Below, in pieces: positions 7,554 through 10,783 of a DNA stretch of 10,783 bases (positions are counted from its first letter, which is position 1; each line of letters opens with the position of its first letter). The stretch is from contig JAEWLZ010000222.1 of NCBI GenBank assembly GCA_023457295.1, positions 1 through 10,783 on the forward strand, written 5' to 3'. The notes under the pieces are model-generated. The model was not told the DNA's origin, made no database searches, and worked only from the letters and a program-made list of their open reading frames with translations. Both the position numbers and the translations under genes were made by a program. The DNA is from Cyanobacteria bacterium OH_PDB_112. Its GTDB lineage: Bacteria > Cyanobacteriota > Vampirovibrionia > Gastranaerophilales > CAJFVJ01.

Positions 7554-7574
7554 TTACTTTGGTATTAAAGTAAA
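7546..7574 (-). promoter_or_regulatory. Divergent promoter sharing the same -10 region
   Basis: On the minus strand, TTTACT (7574-7569) and a consensus TATAAT (7551-7546) are 17 bases apart. The -10 overlaps the -10 of the regulator promoter, so the two face-to-face promoters exclude each other. It would drive the small nuclease-like gene at 7506-7135 with a leader of about 33 bases. Confidence 0.6.
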
Positions 7575-7602
7575 GGTATCAACATGGAGGTATTAACTAT
7601 GA
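7561..7602 (+). repeat. Three tandem 14-bp GGTATYAA repeats over the regulator start
   Basis: GGTATTAAAGTAAA (7561), GGTATCAACATGGA (7575) and GGTATTAACTATGA (7589) follow each other with an exact 14-bp period. The shared core is GGTATYAA. The second and third copies contain the GGAGG ribosome binding site, and the third contains the start codon at 7599. With the inverted copy at 7524-7531 this makes four sites of the form GTATYAAM, an iteron-like operator suited to autorepression. Confidence 0.7.
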
Positions 7603-7811
7603 ACATTAATGAAAAAATCGCAAAACGCATAAAGGAATTGAGGAAAGAGCATTCTTTGACGGCAGAAAAACTTGCTTGGCATTCAGAATTATCCAAAAGT
7701 TGTGTTGCTTATGCAGAAAATGCTCAAAGAGATATTAAGATGTCAACGGTTGAAGCCTTATGCAAAGGCTTTGAAATTTCAGTTGCAGAATTCTTTTCGA
7801 CTTTTAATTAA
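7599..7811 (+). CDS. XRE/Cro-family transcriptional regulator, controller-like
   Basis: The 70-residue protein is a single helix-turn-helix domain of the XRE/HTH_3 type. Helix 1 is about 4-17 (NEKIAKRIKELRKE), helix 2 is 21-28, recognition helix 3 about 32-40, and the closing helices (MSTVEALCKGFEI, SVAEFF) follow. It lacks any sensor or peptidase domain, as do restriction-modification controller proteins and small phage repressors. ATG 7599 is chosen because GGAGG (7586-7590) lies eight bases upstream. An in-frame ATG at 7584 would itself overlap that ribosome binding site. Its own promoter and start are covered by GTATYAAM repeats, which suggests autoregulation. The GHKL-nuclease gene follows 148 bases later on the same strand with no clear terminator between, so the regulator probably controls that gene and the divergent one. 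Confidence 0.92.
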   Translation: MNINEKIAKRIKELRKEHSLTAEKLAWHSELSKSCVAYAENAQRDIKMSTVEALCKGFEISVAEFFSTFN

Positions 7812-7901
7812 AATTTATAATTTTCGTCTTAAATTAATAATATATTACCCATGTGAGCTATATTCTTATTTTACAAACATTTTTCTTAATATTTGATTTT
7901 A

Positions 7902-7932
7902 ATTGATATTGTTCATGCAAAAATAATATTAA
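7902..7932 (+). promoter_or_regulatory. Possible promoter of the GHKL-nuclease gene
   Basis: TTGATA (7903-7908) and TATTAA (7927-7932), 18 bases apart, form a weak sigma-70-type promoter in the 148-base gap. The surrounding ATTGATAT matches the inverse of the GTATCAAC motif at 6 of 8 positions, so the same regulator might act here. Readthrough from the regulator gene is an alternative. Confidence 0.3.
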
Positions 7933-7959
7933 TATATTGTGATATGGAGTTTTAATGAT

Positions 7960-9969
7960 ATGGAGAAAATAGCAGTAAAGCCTCACCGAGAACATTTGGA
8001 AAGGCTTACAAAGGCAACGCCATTGATTTCTGGTATAGCAGAATTAATATGGAATTCTCTTGATGCTTCTGCAACAAGTATAAATATTAAATATAAAGAT
8101 AATGGACTAGGCGGATTTGAGCTTATATCATTAGATGATAATGGTCTCGGAATGTCCTATGACGAAGCAATTGAAGCATTCAAAAATATTGGGGGATCGG
8201 CTAAGAAAAATAAAACATTAACGGAATTTCACGGAAGAACAATACATGGCTCGGAAGGTAAAGGCAGATATAAAGCTCTTGCAATAGGAAATTTAGTTAC
8301 ATTTTATAGTGTTTTTAAAGACAAAAATGACAATGCAATAAAGAAAAAATTTGAAATAACCTTAAATAAAAATGACTTAGTTAATTATGGATTAAGTGAA
8401 TTAAAAATATGTGAAGACCAATCACAAGCAACAGGAGTTTTTATAGAAATTAAAAATTCAAGTAATACATTATCATTATTTGATGATATTAATATAAGTG
8501 CATTGGAAGAAATGTTTGTTGTATATCATTCAACATATCCTAATTTTAATGTTTCAATAAATAGCAAGACATTAGATTTTGAATCTCATATAAAATTGAA
8601 ATATCCTAGTGAACCTTATTTTTCTTTCTTAAACTTTGAAGGTAAAGATTATAAATTTGAATTTAAAATTATAGAATGGAATAAATCAGATAAAACAAAG
8701 AAAGCCAAAGTTGGGAAAAAATTAAATTTCTGCAACGAAGCAGGTGCAACTTTTTATCAAGATAACATAGGCGTACAAACTGATAGGTTATTGTCGGTAT
8801 ATGTAATGTCTGATTTTATTTCTAATATCCATAAAAAGGGAACATTAAGCACTTTGAATGAAGATGTATTAAAAATTAAAAATGAAGCAGAAAAATTTTT
8901 AAGAAACTTTATAGATGAAGAAAAAAGAAATAGACGCAGAATTTTTATTGAATCATTAAAAAAAGAAAACATATACCCATATAAAGAAAAGCCAAAAGAT
9001 AAAGTAGAAGAGGCAGAACGAGAGCTTTTTGATGTTATTGCGGTAAAAATAAACGAGTCTGTACCTAGATTCGAAAATCAAAGTTCAGCAAGTAAAAAAT
9101 TATTATTTTCATTGATAAGTCAAAACATGGGTGATAAAGCAAAAGAATTATCAAATATATTAAAAGAAGTTTGTACTTTAAAAAAAGATGAATTATCGCA
9201 ATTTGATGAATTACTAACTAAAGTTACTTTGCCCAATATGATTTGTACTACTCGCAATATAATAAATCGTTGGGATTTTATACAAGAACTAAGAGAGTTG
9301 GTATATGGAGATATAAACTCAAAAATAAAAGAACGTTCCCAATTACATAAAATAATAGAACAAAATACTTGGATATTTGGAGAACAATATAAACCAGGAG
9401 AATCAGATAAAAGTTTAAAAACCGTTCTAAAAAGTTATATCTCGATATTAGGAAGAGATGAATTAATGCCAGAAATGCAAGATAATCCCGATAAAGATTT
9501 AAACTTAATCCCTGACCTATGTTTGTGGAATATTGTTCCCAAAGGTTATGAGGGGATGAGTGAACATTTATTTGTAGAATTAAAACGTCCAACAGTAAAA
9601 GCAAAGAGAAGTGAATATTTTCAAATTTTTGATTATGCCAAAGCTGTAGCTAAACATAGTAGTTTTTCAAAAGATAAAACCAAATGGAAATTTATTTTAG
9701 TTGTTGGGGAAATTAGCAATGAACTACAAGGTTTATGTAATCAAAACAAAGTTAAAGGAATGGTTTCAGATGGCTCTACTGATAATGGTGAAAAAGAAAA
9801 TTACGAAGTATACATATATGAATGGAATCATTTTATTGAGTTACAAGAAGGAAACCTAAGAGATTTAAGGGAACGCTTAGATTACACAATGCAAAGTGAG
9901 CCATCAGAACTAAAATATCTTAAAGATGTTTATACAGAATTTATTCCGCAAGAAGTTGGGTCTAAATAA
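7960..9969 (+). CDS. GHKL ATPase fused to a C-terminal PD-(D/E)XK (Shedu/DUF4263-like) nuclease domain
   Basis: The 669-residue protein begins with a GHKL (Hsp90/MutL/MORC-type) ATPase domain. It shows the N-box ELIWNSLDAS with E28, N32 and D35, the G1 box DDNGLGMS (59-66), and the lid motif HGSEGKGRYKA (96-106). These are the ATP and Mg-binding elements. A transducer-like region and helical linkers fill about 190-455. The C-terminal region (about 458-625) begins LHKIIEQNTWIFG (462-474). It carries IPDL (517-520) and FVELKRP (538-544), so D519 and E540-x-K542 are probable catalytic residues, with Q555 in the next helix. This outline matches Shedu-type DUF4263 nucleases. Inference: ATP-driven dimer closure gates DNA cleavage in anti-phage defence. 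ATG 7960 is chosen, with GGAG ten bases upstream; a GTG at 7939 would add seven residues. A terminator follows at 10070. Confidence 0.9.
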   Translation: MEKIAVKPHREHLERLTKATPLISGIAELIWNSLDASATSINIKYKDNGLGGFELISLDDNGLGMSYDEAIEAFKNIGGSAKKNKTLTEFHGRTIHGSEGKGRYKALAIGNLVTFYSVFKDKNDNAIKKKFEITLNKNDLVNYGLSELKICEDQSQATGVFIEIKNSSNTLSLFDDINISALEEMFVVYHSTYPNFNVSINSKTLDFESHIKLKYPSEPYFSFLNFEGKDYKFEFKIIEWNKSDKTKKAKVGKKLNFCNEAGATFYQDNIGVQTDRLLSVYVMSDFISNIHKKGTLSTLNEDVLKIKNEAEKFLRNFIDEEKRNRRRIFIESLKKENIYPYKEKPKDKVEEAERELFDVIAVKINESVPRFENQSSASKKLLFSLISQNMGDKAKELSNILKEVCTLKKDELSQFDELLTKVTLPNMICTTRNIINRWDFIQELRELVYGDINSKIKERSQLHKIIEQNTWIFGEQYKPGESDKSLKTVLKSYISILGRDELMPEMQDNPDKDLNLIPDLCLWNIVPKGYEGMSEHLFVELKRPTVKAKRSEYFQIFDYAKAVAKHSSFSKDKTKWKFILVVGEISNELQGLCNQNKVKGMVSDGSTDNGEKENYEVYIYEWNHFIELQEGNLRDLRERLDYTMQSEPSELKYLKDVYTEFIPQEVGSK

Positions 9970-10069
9970 CATTTATAATTTGCTTCAAAGTCGGCATAAG
10001 CGGTTTGAATTCCAAAATATTTTCATAATAATTAGTTAGGATTTCATCAACTAGGTGCAGTTCTATGAG
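9970..10069. other. Intergenic stretch before the terminator
   Basis: I see no supported gene between the GHKL-nuclease stop and its terminator. The stretch holds AAGCGG (9998-10003), four bases, then AATTCC (10008-10013), like the motif pair at 452-526. A 38-codon minus-strand frame (10078-9962) exists but has no ribosome binding site. Confidence 0.45.
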
Positions 10070-10099
10070 ATAGACCATTTTAAATGGTCTATTTTTTTT
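10070..10099 (+). terminator. Rho-independent terminator after the GHKL-nuclease gene
   Basis: ATAGACCATTT (10070-10080) and AAATGGTCTAT (10082-10092) are perfect inverted copies around one base, followed by eight T residues (10092-10099). It lies 100 bases after the stop at 9969 and insulates the locus from the convergent gene at 10179. Confidence 0.88.
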
Positions 10100-10178
10100 A
10101 TATAGCTTATATCTCCAGAGTTATGACTTGAAGAGATAGTTGGTATAAGATAAAGCGTCAGAAGCTATGGGTTTGCTT

Positions 10179-10652
10179 TTATTTGTCTGCGGTATTTCTC
10201 TTTGAACACATATCACAGCTTCTATTACGTTCATCCCAAGTTAATCCATGTTTTAGGCAATATTCTTTTGACATTACGCCATCTTTAAGCTTTATTCCTT
10301 CTGCACAAATTCCGGTATCTATAAAAAATCCCATATCATTTATTTTTTTAACAGAGGGTAAAAGCATTGATAGTTGCAAATAACCTAATTGTATGATTAG
10401 CAACAATAAAAAAATTAAAATCTTTCTAGTTGGTTTTATTTTCACAAAGATTAAAGCCCAAAAACTGATAATTAAAGCTACGGATAAAAGTATAAAAAAT
10501 ATAATTTGAAAATCAAAGCCATTATCAGAAAAAAAAGAATGTGCAATAACAATAAATATATTATAAGCAACAAATAAGGAGCATATTGTACAAAAAATTC
10601 CGTATAAAATTTTTAAAACACTTATTGAGAAAGATTTTAAAATTACATTCAT
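10179..10652 (-). CDS. Three-helix membrane protein with a Cys-rich C-terminal tail
   Basis: The 157-residue protein has three hydrophobic segments at about 13-38, 48-71 and 76-97, then a hydrophilic tail of 60 residues. The tail holds four Cys (116, 132, 146, 149), in DTGICAEG, KEYCLKHGLTW and a closing CDMC. I have an impression of similar tails, with a DTGxCxEG block, a C-x(3)-G-x-x-W block and a final Cys, on small proteins of uncultured gut bacteria. I cannot name a family. With three helices and a positive loop (KIKPTRK) between helices 2 and 3, the tail may face outward and form disulfides. No Shine-Dalgarno site precedes the ATG. A TATAAT at 10667-10662 lies only nine bases before it, so the mRNA may be nearly leaderless or the gene may be read from upstream. 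It converges with the GHKL-nuclease gene. Confidence 0.75.
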   Translation of the reverse strand: MNVILKSFSISVLKILYGIFCTICSLFVAYNIFIVIAHSFFSDNGFDFQIIFFILLSVALIISFWALIFVKIKPTRKILIFLLLLIIQLGYLQLSMLLPSVKKINDMGFFIDTGICAEGIKLKDGVMSKEYCLKHGLTWDERNRSCDMCSKRNTADK

Positions 10653-10692
10653 AAAATTAATTATAGCTTAATTTTTTTATTATTTATATCAA

Positions 10693-10783
10693 TTACTTTT
10701 TATTTTTAGGTAATAAATCTTGCATTAAAATATGGCAATCGCAAGTTGGGTTATTATGCCCTCGTTCTCTACCAAGCCTATTT
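10693..10783 (-). CDS. 3' end of an unrecognised gene (partial)
   Basis: On the minus strand one frame is open from the window edge (first full codon at 10782) to a TAA at 10695-10693, giving 29 residues. It contains GRERGHNNPTCDCHILMQ and a Lys-rich end, which looks like a genuine C-terminus with a Cys-x-Cys-His cluster that might bind metal. The base composition is less AT-rich than the surrounding spacer. It ends 40 bases before the three-helix membrane protein gene on the same strand, so the two may share a transcript. I do not recognise the family. Confidence 0.5.
   Translation of the reverse strand, partial: NRLGRERGHNNPTCDCHILMQDLLPKNKK

Larger units (their letters stand above)
7522..7585. 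repeat. Long dyad: ATGTTGATAC / GTATCAACAT
   Basis: ATGTTGATAC (7522-7531) and GTATCAACAT (7576-7585) are perfect 10-base inverted copies. Their centres are 54 bp apart, about five helical turns. The left copy contains the -35 of the regulator promoter, and the right copy abuts the regulator's Shine-Dalgarno site. A smaller dyad, TTACTTT (7554-7560) and AAAGTAA (7567-7573), lies inside. The arrangement looks like a paired operator for the neighbouring XRE protein. Confidence 0.75.

Noticed and set aside
9995..10020. GGTTTGAATTCC resembling a tRNA T-arm
   Set aside because: No acceptor stem, anticodon arm or D-arm can be drawn around it, so neither a tRNA nor a tRNA-fragment attachment site is supported.
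9962..10120. Minus-strand frame of about 52 codons (38 from an ATG at 10078) reading into the GHKL-nuclease 3' end
   Set aside because: It has no ribosome binding site, crosses the terminator hairpin, and is of a length expected by chance. The protein-like reading alone is not enough.
1..10783. CRISPR array, insertion sequence, integrase or tRNA border of a mobile element
   Set aside because: I saw no regularly spaced repeat-spacer units, transposase or integrase motifs, or terminal inverted repeats. Mobility of the island is suggested only by its gene content.

Overview
This is a low-GC bacterial window (about 30% G+C by eye). It has good Shine-Dalgarno sites, GTG/TTG/ATG start candidates and Rho-independent terminators. 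The sequence alone does not place the organism. The AT-rich coding style and the Cys-rich small membrane protein near the right end would fit an uncultured gut bacterium, such as low-GC gut Alphaproteobacteria or Vampirovibrionia, but that is only a guess.

Layout. Left edge (1-1030): the 3' end of an unrecognised gene with a strong terminator, a 280-base gene-free stretch, then a 115-residue membrane protein gene on the + strand. Centre (1071-7506), all on the minus strand and read right to left: a degenerate nuclease-like small protein (7506-7135), a DUF488 protein and its companion (7001-5281), a single-chain restriction-modification enzyme (5032-1844), and a two-helix membrane protein translationally coupled to it (1847-1071). 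Right (7599-9969), + strand: a 70-residue XRE-type regulator, then a 669-residue fusion of a GHKL (Hsp90/MORC-like) ATPase with a C-terminal PD-(D/E)XK nuclease-like domain resembling the Shedu family. A clean terminator follows. Right edge (10179-10783), minus strand: a three-helix membrane protein with a Cys-rich tail and the last 29 codons of another gene.

The central 6-9 kb reads as a defence island: a restriction-modification protein with a coupled membrane partner, an ATPase-nuclease with its own regulator, and a DUF488 pair of a kind I associate with accessory and defence regions. The most notable unit is 7135-9969. The regulator gene and the small nuclease-like gene diverge from overlapping promoters that share one -10 region. 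These promoters are overlaid with repeats of a GTATYAAM motif, including three direct copies exactly 14 bp apart that run across the regulator's ribosome binding site and start codon. This suggests a tightly autoregulated locus, with the GHKL-nuclease as likely effector. That function is inferred from domains and neighbours.
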